Shown: positions 43,462 to 53,200 of the stretch, piece after piece
Numbering within the stretch: the first letter of the stretch is position 1
Layout: each line of letters starts with the position of its first letter
Assembly: GCA_963710615.1 (NCBI GenBank)
Contig: CAVQBF010000001.1
Coordinates: 62,001-126,000, forward strand
Length of the DNA stretch: 64,000 bases
Direction of reading: 5' to 3'
Source: GCA-2746605 sp963710615
GTDB lineage: Bacteria; Bacteroidota; Ignavibacteria; Ignavibacteriales; Melioribacteraceae
The notes under the pieces: generated by a model
Database searches by the model: none
Seen by the model: the letters and a program-made list of their open reading frames with translations, nothing else
Told to the model about the DNA's origin: nothing
Program-made: the position numbers and the translations under genes

Positions 43462-46400
43462 TTATTTGACTAGCAGCATTTTTTTAACTTCATTAAAATT
43501 TTCAGTCTCTAATTTGTAAAAGTACAAACCACTGCTCAAATTACCAGCATCAAAATTTACTTTATAGCTGCCTGCAGACTTTTCTTCATTAACAAGACTG
43601 ATTACTTCTTTACCAAGTACGTCGTATACCTTTAGTAAAACTTTTGAGTTTTGCGGCAATGAAAACTCAATTGTGGTAGTCGGATTAAAAGGATTGGGAT
43701 AATTTTGGGTTAGTCGATAGTTATCCGGCGTTGATGATATTTTTTCTACATTAACCAGGTAATCAATTGGAATAGTAATATTACCGCCATTTGTGGAAAT
43801 ACTCACTTGCCCTGTATAAGACCCTACAACTAGATTCTGAGCATCTAGTGTTAAAGTTATAGTTTGTGATCCACCCGGAGCAATGATTCCGCTACTTGGA
43901 TTAGCTGTTACCAAATTCTGATTCGATCCACCAATTATAATTTGACCAGTAGCTGTTCCTGTTGCACCAAGGTTATCTGTAACTGTCAGTTTAATATTAA
44001 AGGTTCCTGAATTCGAATATGAATGTGTTACCATTGCTTGTGTGCTGGAATTACCATCTCCAAATTCCCAAAGGTATTGGCTAATTTGTCCATCATTATC
44101 ATATGATTGAGAGCCATCAAAAGTAATTGATTCATTAACTGATGCTTGTGATTTTGAAGCGGTTGCTACAGCGACAGGATTTTGATTGTTTCCACCACCT
44201 CCTGTTCTTGTTCCTTTTGCCCTAATAAGAAATGCGCCATTTTCAAATCCTGGCTGTGTATTTAAATTTTCCCATTTTACTGTTAGTGGATTAAAGAAAT
44301 AACTATTATTTGGAATTTGTGCATCCGTATCTGTTCCCATTGGCTGATTTATTAGGCTATAACTATAAATTTCGACCTTAAAACTTTCTCCATTATTGAA
44401 TTTAATTTTGGGATTTAGTGTTGCATCAAACCACTTTCCATTACTTGATAAATCGAATGAAAAGACCCCAAACTGCAGCAGTGAATCATTATTGTCATAA
44501 ATTGCAGCATTTATAAAATTCGAGAATGCCTGTTCAGTTTTTATAAAAAACTCAATCTTCTCTACTTCGAAACCAGCTCCTGATACGGAGAATTCATTAT
44601 AACAATCAAAGTCCAACCCACCACCTAATCCAGCAAAGGTATCGGCATTCAGGTCTCCATCATCCAGTATCAAATAGTCGTTTCCATTAATACTTTTGGA
44701 TTCTGAAGGTGCAACGAAATTGTTTTGGGATTTATGTAATTGTTCTTTTGCCAACATAATTTTGCTTTTACTAATGAACTCTTTATATTCTTCAGAATTA
44801 ACATCTGGAGGGCTTAGTTCAAATTTTGGATTAGAAATTTTATTTAAATTTTCACCAAAATTTCCGGAGACGGTAACATTATAATTTAGAGAGGCGTCAC
44901 CATTATTACTTAGGATAAAGCTTGTTGAACTACTTTGTCCAGGCTTTGTTTGCAGAGTAAGAGAGTTAATATTAACATTTGCAATCGCAGTTCCACCTCC
45001 AGTACCTGAACCCGCTGAAGCTGTAAAAGCTCCACGACCATGAGTGCCGGCAACAATTCTTCCATCTGATTGCCTAGCTGCTAAGGCGTTTACAACAACA
45101 TTCCCCATTGTGTTAGCTCCTTCCAAATTCCAAATTGTATTTTCGCCATTTAAAGTGGTTGTTGAATAAACACCAGTACTTGTAGCTAAGAAGTATTGAG
45201 TTCCGCTGCTAGTTGGTAAAATGGCAGCTGATCTGGTAGAGGGGCCCAAATATATTTTATTATTTTCTTCGTACTCCCCAACCAAATTTCCTTCAATCTG
45301 GGTAAAAGATTGACCAGCATTTGTTGAGTGATAAACACCAATTATATTGTAATTAGAGAATACTGCTATTAATTCATCGGCATTATTAGGATTAACACAA
45401 ATATTATTAAGGAATGTACTAGGATCAATTCCCGGAATGGAAATTTCAACTGCACCGCTTGTTGCTGTATTAGCGTTATCCAATCTATAAATTTTAGGTG
45501 CTCCGGTTGGCTCCTGGCTAAATTCGGATCCTCCAAAATATAATCTGTGAGAAGGAGAACTATTTGATATGGAAATCGCGGAGATCACATAACCAGTTGG
45601 AAGCGACAGATTATCCAGTTTCGACCAACCTGTCATAGGTTGATTATCGTCAGGAACAGTTCCAATTTGACTGTTTCTCCACAAAGATGATCCTGCTGGA
45701 TAATACATAACATTCTCATCGTTTGGATCTACTGCATAAGGATTAATAAATAGTTGGCCAGTAGCATCATTCGGTTGCAAATACTTTTTCGGGGCATCAT
45801 ATGGTCCGAAAATCGAACCATCAGTATCGTAGCGAATTCGATCCACTTGACCATTTTGCCTTGCTGCAAAGGCAAAATTTTTACCAAAATAGCAATAACC
45901 ACCATCTCCTAAAGTAATATCATAAGAAGAACTTGTTCCTCCACCACCCCATCTAAAATATGGAGTCCCATTATCCTGCGTACCGCCCATAATTCTATCA
46001 TCTCCACTCCCTGAGGGAATAGCCACAGAATAAAATTGTGTGACATTATATCCATTATTTTTATTTTCCCAAGGGAAAAGAGTCTGATAGTTTGTATTGC
46101 TAATATCTGAAGTATAACTCAATCCACCATCATGACCCCACCACACTGCATTAGGATTGTTGGCTTCAAAGAAGAAAGAGTGAATATCGGGGTGAAAATT
46201 TGGGTAGAAAAATGTAGTTGGATTATACCCACCAATCCAATCAAGCTTAGCATTTGTAGGTTTTGTTGCAAATCCATTTGTTGATCGAAATAAACTTGTT
46301 GCTCCCAATAGAACAAAATTTTCATCGTCCGGTTTAATCGCAAGGGTCAAATTATAACCATTTTGAGTATTTATTCTTTCTTTATCACTGCCAAAATCAA

Positions 46401-47523
46401 ATGCAGGCATATTTGCCGATCTATCTTCTGAGGTCCCTGTTGATATATTAATTTTATGAAATCTAATATCTTCATATTGATTATTTATGGTTTCCCAAGT
46501 AAATGTAACTACATATGCAATATTGGTATTTGATGGAGCTAGTTCAATAAGATTTCTGTAGTGACTTTGAGGAAAGCTGGTTGGAGTAATATTTGTCCAA
46601 CTATTTCCGTCATCAGACGATTTATATATTCCAGGAGTGTTTTGTGGTGTACTACCTGGGTAAGGTGATGAAATTGCTACCACCATAGTTCCATTGTTTG
46701 CAATACTTATATCACTGTTATAGTGCTCCCAAGTACCACCTAAAATACGATTAAAAGAATTTCCCCCATCAGAGGATTTGAAAATTCCATGTCCCTGAGT
46801 CGCAACAAATATACTTCCGGTGCTTGGACTGATTTCTATTTTATATACGTAATCAAATGGACTATCCCACCCAATTGGAATTGTGCTGGCTGCGGCAGGC
46901 AAAAGATTCCATGTTTCTCCATTATCCGTGGACTTGTAAATCCCATCACCGGTAAATGTATGAGTATGGGCAACATCACCTGCTGATCCGCTTTGTTCTC
47001 CGGTAGCATAATACCAATTGCTTGTTTGTCCGCTTCGTGGATCTTGAGCGAGCGTAGTAACACTTAAAACTTGAGATGTGGTACTTTTCATTGTCCAAGT
47101 AGCACCTTTATCAGTAGATTTCCAAATACCTCCGGAAGCCCCACCAGCAATTATTATATTAGGATTTGTAATATCAACAGCGAGAGCCCTTGTTCTACCG
47201 CCAACATTATTTGGTCCAACTTCTTTCCAATCTAAAGATTCAATACCAGATTGTTTATTTAATTTATCTTGTAATCTTTTAGCGAATGCTAATTCTTTTT
47301 GTCTAATTCCTCTTGGAATTTTTTTTGTTTCTGGATCCCTTAACATTCTTTCGAAGTATTCTTGCCTAGCTTTTTTCATTTTAAAGGGGGCTTTTGGCGA
47401 CGAAGAGGATCTAAATTTTTTTTGTGTTTCAGGAAATTTATTTTTTTCTACTTTTGTAGAAAAACTAAAGTAAAGTAGAGCAAAAATTGTTACGGTAAAA
47501 AAAAGTGTTAGTTTAATTTTCAT
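43462..47523 (-). CDS. Module C giant Asp-box beta-propeller protein with PKD and T9SS domains
   Basis: Signal anchor (MKIKLTLFFTVTIFALLYFSF), pro-region YFERMLRDPETKKIPRGIRQ, propeller with Asp-boxes (GGIWKSTDKGATWTM, GIYKSTDNGETWNLL, GIFKSSDGGNSFNRI, GIYKSSDDGNSWTNI), landmarks WWGHDGGLSYTS and GGTQDNGTPYFRW, then Ig-like, DDGDLNADTF...CYNEF, PKD (NQNPVAVATASKSQ, DNDGQISQYLWEFGDGNSS), Ig-like GGNITIPIDYLVNVEK and T9SS type A domain. 1,353 residues and intact. Domain for domain it matches module B. GGGA precedes the ATG, which is 14 nt after the small lipoprotein stop. Confidence 0.9.
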   Translation of the reverse strand: MKIKLTLFFTVTIFALLYFSFSTKVEKNKFPETQKKFRSSSSPKAPFKMKKARQEYFERMLRDPETKKIPRGIRQKELAFAKRLQDKLNKQSGIESLDWKEVGPNNVGGRTRALAVDITNPNIIIAGGASGGIWKSTDKGATWTMKSTTSQVLSVTTLAQDPRSGQTSNWYYATGEQSGSAGDVAHTHTFTGDGIYKSTDNGETWNLLPAAASTIPIGWDSPFDYVYKIEISPSTGSIFVATQGHGIFKSSDGGNSFNRILGGTWEHYNSDISIANNGTMVVAISSPYPGSTPQNTPGIYKSSDDGNSWTNITPTSFPQSHYRNLIELAPSNTNIAYVVTFTWETINNQYEDIRFHKINISTGTSEDRSANMPAFDFGSDKERINTQNGYNLTLAIKPDDENFVLLGATSLFRSTNGFATKPTNAKLDWIGGYNPTTFFYPNFHPDIHSFFFEANNPNAVWWGHDGGLSYTSDISNTNYQTLFPWENKNNGYNVTQFYSVAIPSGSGDDRIMGGTQDNGTPYFRWGGGGTSSSYDITLGDGGYCYFGKNFAFAARQNGQVDRIRYDTDGSIFGPYDAPKKYLQPNDATGQLFINPYAVDPNDENVMYYPAGSSLWRNSQIGTVPDDNQPMTGWSKLDNLSLPTGYVISAISISNSSPSHRLYFGGSEFSQEPTGAPKIYRLDNANTATSGAVEISIPGIDPSTFLNNICVNPNNADELIAVFSNYNIIGVYHSTNAGQSFTQIEGNLVGEYEENNKIYLGPSTRSAAILPTSSGTQYFLATSTGVYSTTTLNGENTIWNLEGANTMGNVVVNALAARQSDGRIVAGTHGRGAFTASAGSGTGGGTAIANVNINSLTLQTKPGQSSSTSFILSNNGDASLNYNVTVSGNFGENLNKISNPKFELSPPDVNSEEYKEFISKSKIMLAKEQLHKSQNNFVAPSESKSINGNDYLILDDGDLNADTFAGLGGGLDFDCYNEFSVSGAGFEVEKIEFFIKTEQAFSNFINAAIYDNNDSLLQFGVFSFDLSSNGKWFDATLNPKIKFNNGESFKVEIYSYSLINQPMGTDTDAQIPNNSYFFNPLTVKWENLNTQPGFENGAFLIRAKGTRTGGGGNNQNPVAVATASKSQASVNESITFDGSQSYDNDGQISQYLWEFGDGNSSTQAMVTHSYSNSGTFNIKLTVTDNLGATGTATGQIIIGGSNQNLVTANPSSGIIAPGGSQTITLTLDAQNLVVGSYTGQVSISTNGGNITIPIDYLVNVEKISSTPDNYRLTQNYPNPFNPTTTIEFSLPQNSKVLLKVYDVLGKEVISLVNEEKSAGSYKVNFDAGNLSSGLYFYKLETENFNEVKKMLLVK

Positions 47524-47537
47524 GTCATTATTCCCGA

Positions 47538-47957
47538 CTATTTTAATATTCTTATTATTTTATAATTCTTTGACTTCCCCGAGCCCATCCATCCCGGAAT
47601 TTCTGCAATTTGACATCGTATCGGTTTTCCAATATAATTCTTTATTTCCTCTAAGATATTCTGATTAACTTCAATTGAATAATCTGTTTTTTCAGCAATA
47701 GGTCGTATACCACCGCCTGTTCTATGAACTGTATTTATTGTAGCTTTGCAGATATTTCTTTTGTCAATCTCAATTATTTCGTTTGGTATTAAAGTCGCTT
47801 CAATTATACCTCGAGGTACAGATTCTATAACTTGCTTTTGAAGACCTTTATCCCCGGCCATACTTTCATTTTCTATTTTAGAGCAGCAGGAAAAAATGGC
47901 TAATGTAACTAAACAATAGAAAATTAGCCTTTTAATTGTAGTAATTTTAATTTTCAT
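47538..47957 (-). CDS. Module C small CC-lipoprotein, partner of the giant propeller
   Basis: The lipobox is IFSCCSK with the shared CC pair. The mature region contains PRGIIEAT and NTVHRTGGGIRPIAEK, aligning with the 31379 and 40508 copies, then IGKPIRCQIAE, which parallels IGKQIKCRVTS of copy A. It lies directly upstream of the module C giant gene. No strong ribosome site is seen before the ATG. A conserved hairpin lies 30-75 nt upstream. Confidence 0.8.
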   Translation of the reverse strand: MKIKITTIKRLIFYCLVTLAIFSCCSKIENESMAGDKGLQKQVIESVPRGIIEATLIPNEIIEIDKRNICKATINTVHRTGGGIRPIAEKTDYSIEVNQNILEEIKNYIGKPIRCQIAEIPGWMGSGKSKNYKIIRILK

Positions 47958-47988
47958 ATCTAAATTTGTCCAGAATTAGTCTTTATAT

Positions 47989-48035
47989 TCATGAGCCCCT
48001 ATAAAGAGCGAGGGGCCCATTTACTACATTGGAGG
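47989..48035 (-). repeat. Conserved intergenic hairpin element (copy 2)
   Basis: ATGAGCCCCT (47991-48000) pairs with AGGGGCCCAT (48011-48020), one mismatch. The outer flanks ATTC...CATTTACTAC-TTGGAGGAG match copy 1 at 31930-31980. It lies between the Ig-like lipoprotein and the small lipoprotein of module C. Both copies precede a small CC-lipoprotein gene. Confidence 0.55.
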
Positions 48036-48084
48036 AGAGCTCGTTAAATTCTAAATTTTGGCTCTCCTCTTTGGAGTGTAGTTT

Positions 48085-48504
48085 TTACGGAACCGTATAA
48101 TTAGAAGTGACATTGAAAGCCTGATTATTGCTAACCAATGTTCCTTCAAATTGAAATGTCCACTGTTGTCCTGTTGCAACTCCTGTATACTCACCTAATA
48201 AAACTGGCTGATTTGCAGGAAAAACGGTTGTCCCTGGATCTGTTACAACATCATTAAACTGCTGAGCTGGTAAACTTATTGTCACTTTTGTAACTTTGAT
48301 ATCTACGCTTGGAGAAGCGGTGAAAATTACTCCGCCTTGATTTCCTTGCGTTGATGATATTGTAAATGTAACTCCTCCGGTCCCACCAGTTCCTCCTGTA
48401 CCACCACCAAATGGATCAGTTAGTGTTCCTCCCCCGGAATCATCACTACAACTTGTGATTAAAAGTATTGAAATCGAAAATAAATATAAAATTAGCTTTT
48501 TCAT
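48085..48504 (-). CDS. Lipoprotein with Gly/Thr-rich linker and one Ig-like repeat
   Basis: The lipobox is LITSCSDD and AGAGGA lies upstream of the ATG. A flexible GGGTGGTGGTGG linker leads to one copy of the repeat found twice in the 33912-34610 lipoprotein (SPSVDIKVTKVTISL, QWTFQFEGTL, SNYTVP). It is a surface lipoprotein of module C and is followed by the barrel gene upstream (14 nt) and the small lipoprotein downstream. Function unknown. Confidence 0.78.
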   Translation of the reverse strand: MKKLILYLFSISILLITSCSDDSGGGTLTDPFGGGTGGTGGTGGVTFTISSTQGNQGGVIFTASPSVDIKVTKVTISLPAQQFNDVVTDPGTTVFPANQPVLLGEYTGVATGQQWTFQFEGTLVSNNQAFNVTSNYTVP

Positions 48505-48518
48505 TTTTTTATCCTCTT

Positions 48519-49151
48519 TTATATTCTAAATTTTAATGAAGCACCAAGTTTTAACGAAAGTGTGCTATTAGAAGTAGCTGTAAAGTCAAAAGTATTTGTT
48601 AACGGTATATAAACCATAAGATCTGTACCTAAAAATAAATTAGGTGCAAGTGGAAAATTATAACCTGTTCCCGCAGCTAAATCAAATTTAACTGAATTTG
48701 TGGGATTACTGCCATTTTGAATAGTGGGATTTCCTCCAGCAATATTTGTTTGTGTAATTTCAGTACTTGAACTTAGTTTTATTGCAATTGATGCTCCCCC
48801 CAAGACATAAAATCCACTGAATTCTGCTTTGAACAATGGGTCGAATGATAAATAGGATAGAGAATGAGAGACTTCAGTTGTTACATTATTACTTGTTTGT
48901 GTTGCACTTATATTTTTCATGTCGAACACTGTCAGATTTGCTAATACTCCAAGAGTTTGGTTGAATGAAATATCAACTGTACCGCCAATCCCAATGCCAA
49001 TCCCATTAAAATTAACATTTAATCTATCTTGATTATAAATATTAAGATTTCCGGTAAGACGTGGACCGAGCTTAACACTCTGGGCAGATATTATGCTGAC
49101 AGATATAAATAACATCAGTATTAAACTGATTTTGTGAATAGATTTGTTCAT
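48519..49151 (-). CDS. Outer-membrane beta-barrel protein of module C
   Basis: The start is ATG 49151 with GGAGGAAACA before it; the frame's TTG at 49163 is inside that site. A signal peptide (MNKSIHKISLILMLFISVSIISAQ) is followed by amphipathic beta strands ending LKLGASLKFRI. It has the same strand order and landmarks as the 32037-32696 barrel, so the two are paralogs of modules A and C. It is probably the first gene of the module C transcript (barrel, Ig lipoprotein, small lipoprotein, giant propeller). Confidence 0.82.
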   Translation of the reverse strand: MNKSIHKISLILMLFISVSIISAQSVKLGPRLTGNLNIYNQDRLNVNFNGIGIGIGGTVDISFNQTLGVLANLTVFDMKNISATQTSNNVTTEVSHSLSYLSFDPLFKAEFSGFYVLGGASIAIKLSSSTEITQTNIAGGNPTIQNGSNPTNSVKFDLAAGTGYNFPLAPNLFLGTDLMVYIPLTNTFDFTATSNSTLSLKLGASLKFRI

Positions 49152-49483
49152 TGTTTCCTCCAATGTAGTTTGTTATTATTTGCCAATTATATATTTAGAA
49201 ATTATACTATTGGCGCTCTCATATATACATGCGCAAAAATTGGACAGATTGGCTCATTTAAAAAAATATTTTTTCATTCTTCTTTATTTTCATAGATGTG
49301 AAAATGGACGGAACAGAGCAAAAAGTGTAATCAGAGCTTAAAAATGATGTTTTGAAAGAAAATAGGAATGGTTTTATTCTCAATGCACAAATCAGGGTAC
49401 ACGAAAAAGATTATATTTTATTATTTATTCAGCTGACTTTAAGTTGAAAAACCTATTTGAAAACCTATAATAATTGAAAATAA
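49152..49483. other. Non-coding region between module C and the DUF5683-like gene
   Basis: 332 bp. A 65-codon + strand ORF here has no ribosome site or recognisable content. The region probably contains the module C promoter and the end of the 49484 transcript. No clear hairpin or repeat was seen. Confidence 0.4.
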
Positions 49484-50098
49484 TTATAATTTTATTTTAA
49501 TTGAAATCAGATTATTACCTGAGAAGAACAAATTATGATGCTTGCCAAAAATCTCTGATCTACTATTAATTACTTGATTTCTATTATTATAGTTCAACTC
49601 AACATTTATATTATTAGCAGACATAGGAGCATCTATTATTGACCAAATATATCCAGAAAATAGCATTGCGGCACCTGCTATTAATAATCCTGTTTGAGCT
49701 GTACCATAGTCACCACATTCAACACAAGCCATCGTTGTAACCAATCCTCCCCCTCCAAGCATAAGTCCAGCTTGAATAAGTGCTTTTGTATATTCTCCAT
49801 TATAAATTTGTCCGGAAGTAGGTAAAAAAAGTGAAAGAAAAAAAGCCAGCCATGGTGATTTGTAAATTACTTTTTCTGCAACATTTTCTTCTAATTTTAA
49901 ATTTTCCGCATAATATTTTTGAAGATCATAATTCATGAGTAACCCATTACCAATTATTTCATTACCAGTAGATTGTGCATTTAATTTTTCACTAATTTCA
50001 TTAAGAAATTTTAGTTGATTGATTTGACTATTTGATTGATTTTGAGCAAGAAGCCCATTTGTAAATAGAAATAATATAAAAATGTAAAACTTCTTCAT
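49484..50098 (-). CDS. Envelope protein with DUF5683/TM2-like membrane domain
   Basis: AAAGGAGAGAAA precedes the ATG. A signal peptide (MKKFYIFILFLFTNGLLAQ) is followed by a ~60-residue helical spacer, then the DUF5683-like core: KSPWLAFFLSLFLPTSGQIYNG with two further hydrophobic segments (LIQAGLMLGGGGLVTTMA, LLIAGAAMLFSGYIWSIIDA). It has the P-G/T-x-GQ/H-x-Y/H motif also present at 4683-4740. A short polar tail ends the protein. Function unknown; these domains recur near surface-protein genes in this window. Confidence 0.75.
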   Translation of the reverse strand: MKKFYIFILFLFTNGLLAQNQSNSQINQLKFLNEISEKLNAQSTGNEIIGNGLLMNYDLQKYYAENLKLEENVAEKVIYKSPWLAFFLSLFLPTSGQIYNGEYTKALIQAGLMLGGGGLVTTMACVECGDYGTAQTGLLIAGAAMLFSGYIWSIIDAPMSANNINVELNYNNRNQVINSRSEIFGKHHNLFFSGNNLISIKIKL

Positions 50099-50180
50099 TT
50101 TCTCTCCTTTATCTTATATTTTAGTTCTCTAAAACTAAATGCGAAAAAAATTGAGTAAATGGTTCATTTTCTTTAGAAAT

Positions 50181-50208
50181 AAAACGTCCACGTTTTCGCG
50201 GACTTTTT
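50181..50208 (-). terminator. Terminator of the CotH/T9SS gene
   Basis: On the - strand, GTCCGCG-AAAA-CGTGGAC (50203-50186, one G-T pair) is followed by GTTTTATTT. The opposite strand also has TTTTT after the stem, so it may act both ways. It lies about 50 nt after the stop at 50253. Confidence 0.75.
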
Positions 50209-50252
50209 GAGGTAAGCTAATAAACTGATTTTGATTAGAAAATTAAATGATA

Positions 50253-53200
50253 CTACTTCATTAGAATTAACTTTTTTGTGTCCGTAAATGTACCAGCAGT
50301 TAACTGATAAAAATAAACTCCGCTTGCAAGTTTACGTCCATCAAATTCCACTTTGTAATTTCCCGGTTTTTGTTTTTGGTTGACTAGTGTTGCAACTTCT
50401 CTTCCTAGGATGTCATAAACCACTAATTGTACCGATTGAATATTTTCCGCTACTGTTTCCGGCAAACTATATTGAATTAGTGTGCTGGGGTTAAATGGAT
50501 TTGGATAATTTTGAGATAACGAAAATTTATTACTTATTTTATCATCCGTACCAACAGAAATTACAGTTTTGGGCTCTTCGAAAAAGTTTTTCAAAATGTA
50601 CTCTATATTATGCTTTAATTCTTCATTACTATATCTATATGGTCGGCCGCTCAGAAATACTGTCTGTCCTCCATTCTCTTTATACCAACCTCCATATTCC
50701 GGTTTATTCCACATACCAATACCGGCAGGTATAGGATTAGAATTTTCAATGAATAATAATTTGCTGTTCTCACTTGTAAAAGCAGTATCAAAAATTGAGC
50801 TTAAGTATTGTGTTTGCAATACTGAAATGGAGTTTAAACTATCTAATACCGATATACAATTATTAATTACAGCATTTTCCGGATCTGTCCAAGTAATCCC
50901 CAATCTATCAAGCATTAGTTCAGAAAAGTAATCTCGTCCATTTTTTAATAGAAGAATAAGATTACCTCCCCATTTTACATAATTAAATACCGGTGAATTA
51001 TTCCAGTAACTTAATTCGTTAGAAACATTTTCACCGGTCCAAATTACCGTTGAATAGTTTAATAAAGTATCAAGCGGAATTGCACCATGTCGCAAGGATG
51101 GTTGAGGTAAGGTTTCTGGATAACCTGCTGATGGCTCGTTCAATAAATCCCAAAAACTGACGTTATAACTTCCCCAGAATGCTTTGTTTTCGTATGCAGT
51201 TACAACTTCATTTATGTTAAATCTGAGCCCGTTTACCAGCAATATTCCTTCTTTGAATAAACTTGTATTACTATTTTTCTCTCCGGGTGTAGGGGCCTTT
51301 GCAATTTTCCAGCTGCTTGCTCCATCGCTTATTCGCGCATAAGAAAAATTCTTTTCTTGTTTACCAAAGGTGATTGAATCAACAATAGTAGTATCATTTT
51401 CAAAAATATAAATGAGAGCTATTTGTTCACCATTATTATCAAGTCTAAAATTAAGATGATTACTGCCTTGATCTATATTATTATCCGCCCAAAATAATAA
51501 ATGTTCATTTGGATTGAGTATGGTCGTACCATTATTTGAAGAAGCTATTTGAAACTTTTTAAGATCTGAAAAGTCGTCTGTGATATACAGACCGCTTAGA
51601 TTAATTATGTTATTTCCAGCGTTATAAATTTCAATCCAATCATCATACTCACCATATTCATCTTTAACGGTTGAACTATTATCAGCTTGAAATTCATTAA
51701 TGAAAATTTGATTTGAGAGGGCCATTCTATTTGCTTTTCCCGGACTTCCTCCTTTTTCATCACTTGCTTTCCAATTCAATGTAATTAAATTTTCTTCTAA
51801 AGGATTGGTAAGTTCCAGCGAAAAGCCTTGTCCATCCGCAGCGGCAGGCCAATTGAATTCATTACTGTAACTTACAAAATCAATTTCCTCGCCTAAATTA
51901 TTTAGTAATACTAAGTTTCCCCAATTATTTGGCAAGCTTGAATTATCCCAAGTAAATCTTTGAACGGTGGAATCAATGCTTGTGGAGAGATCTTTAACCA
52001 ATAAAATAAATCCATTCCCGTCAATTATTATTCCGGAAGGAAATGTAAAATCAATTGCACCAGTTAGCTTATAATATGAAACATCTATAGGAGTGTTCAT
52101 TGTATTATATATCTCAATGAATTCCGAAATATCACCTTCAACAGGATTATAGTTGATCTCATTAATTACTAAAGGCTGATATTCGTTGTGAAAATACTTT
52201 GCGCCCATATCAGCTCGTGTTCCATCAGGATCTAATCCCCTTGCCGGATTACCACTATTTATTGCTGGTGAATTTGAGTAAAGAAAAAAGTTATTTGCAA
52301 AGTTTGGCTCGGCTTTAATGTTTTCCAAACCTTCCAAATTTTTGGTGTTTGATAATGAATGAGATACGGTTAAGCTTGAAAGATCATCAACAAATACTGG
52401 ATCTGTAACAGAATGATAAAATATAGAGTTAATAATTTCTGCATTACCTCCGCCTGCACCAATATTTTTTTCAAAACTTGCTACACCAAGATCACAATGT
52501 GAAAATGTGTTTCTATCTATAAATGCGAATGACTCATAATCTTTAATACCAACACCCTGAGCACAGTTTACAATAATGTTATTCTTAATTATTGTTGTTG
52601 AGGCTTGCCCGACAGATATTCCTTTATCACTGCAGTTTAGAATAAGATTATTCTCAATCAGAATATCTTTTGAGCCTTCACCTAAATCAATTCCATCACT
52701 ATTGCTGCCGTAAAAGTTATAAATTTTGTTGTTTCTAATAATTCCGCTAGAAATCTGATCATAATCAATTGCATCGGTATCAAAAGAGTTGTTTCCTCTT
52801 AGATCGCAGTTTTCAACAAGTGCACTTTCTGCATATTTTACGTTTATCAAATCACAAGTTTCTTCTGAGTGAAGTGTAGAGTTTTGAATTACAACAGTAC
52901 CGTATTGTGTGAAAATTGGAAATGGGGCATCCAATATAGTAATGTTCCTAATTCTTATATCTGAGTTGTAACCTGAAATTGCCCCTATTTGATTTGGTAA
53001 ATCAGTGCCTTTCGTCGCTCCAATTAACTCTACATACTCAAATACATTTTCGCTAGTTGTATTTTCTAAATAGATAATCCCCCAATTGCTAAATCCGGAA
53101 GTTAGGTTAGGTCTTATTTTTATCGGCTTATCATCAGTTCCCAACATTTTTAAGCTGCCTTTTACAATAAATCTAGCATTTTCAGGCATAAGAATTTCAA

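Noticed and set aside
27617..47957. Mobile-element origin for the three propeller modules
   Set aside because: No transposase, integrase, terminal inverted repeats or target duplications are seen at the module edges, and the intervening genes differ. Ordinary gene duplication is enough.
49144..49341. A 65-codon + strand ORF
   Set aside because: No Shine-Dalgarno site, no domain, overlaps the head of the module C barrel gene, and codon content is not coding-like.
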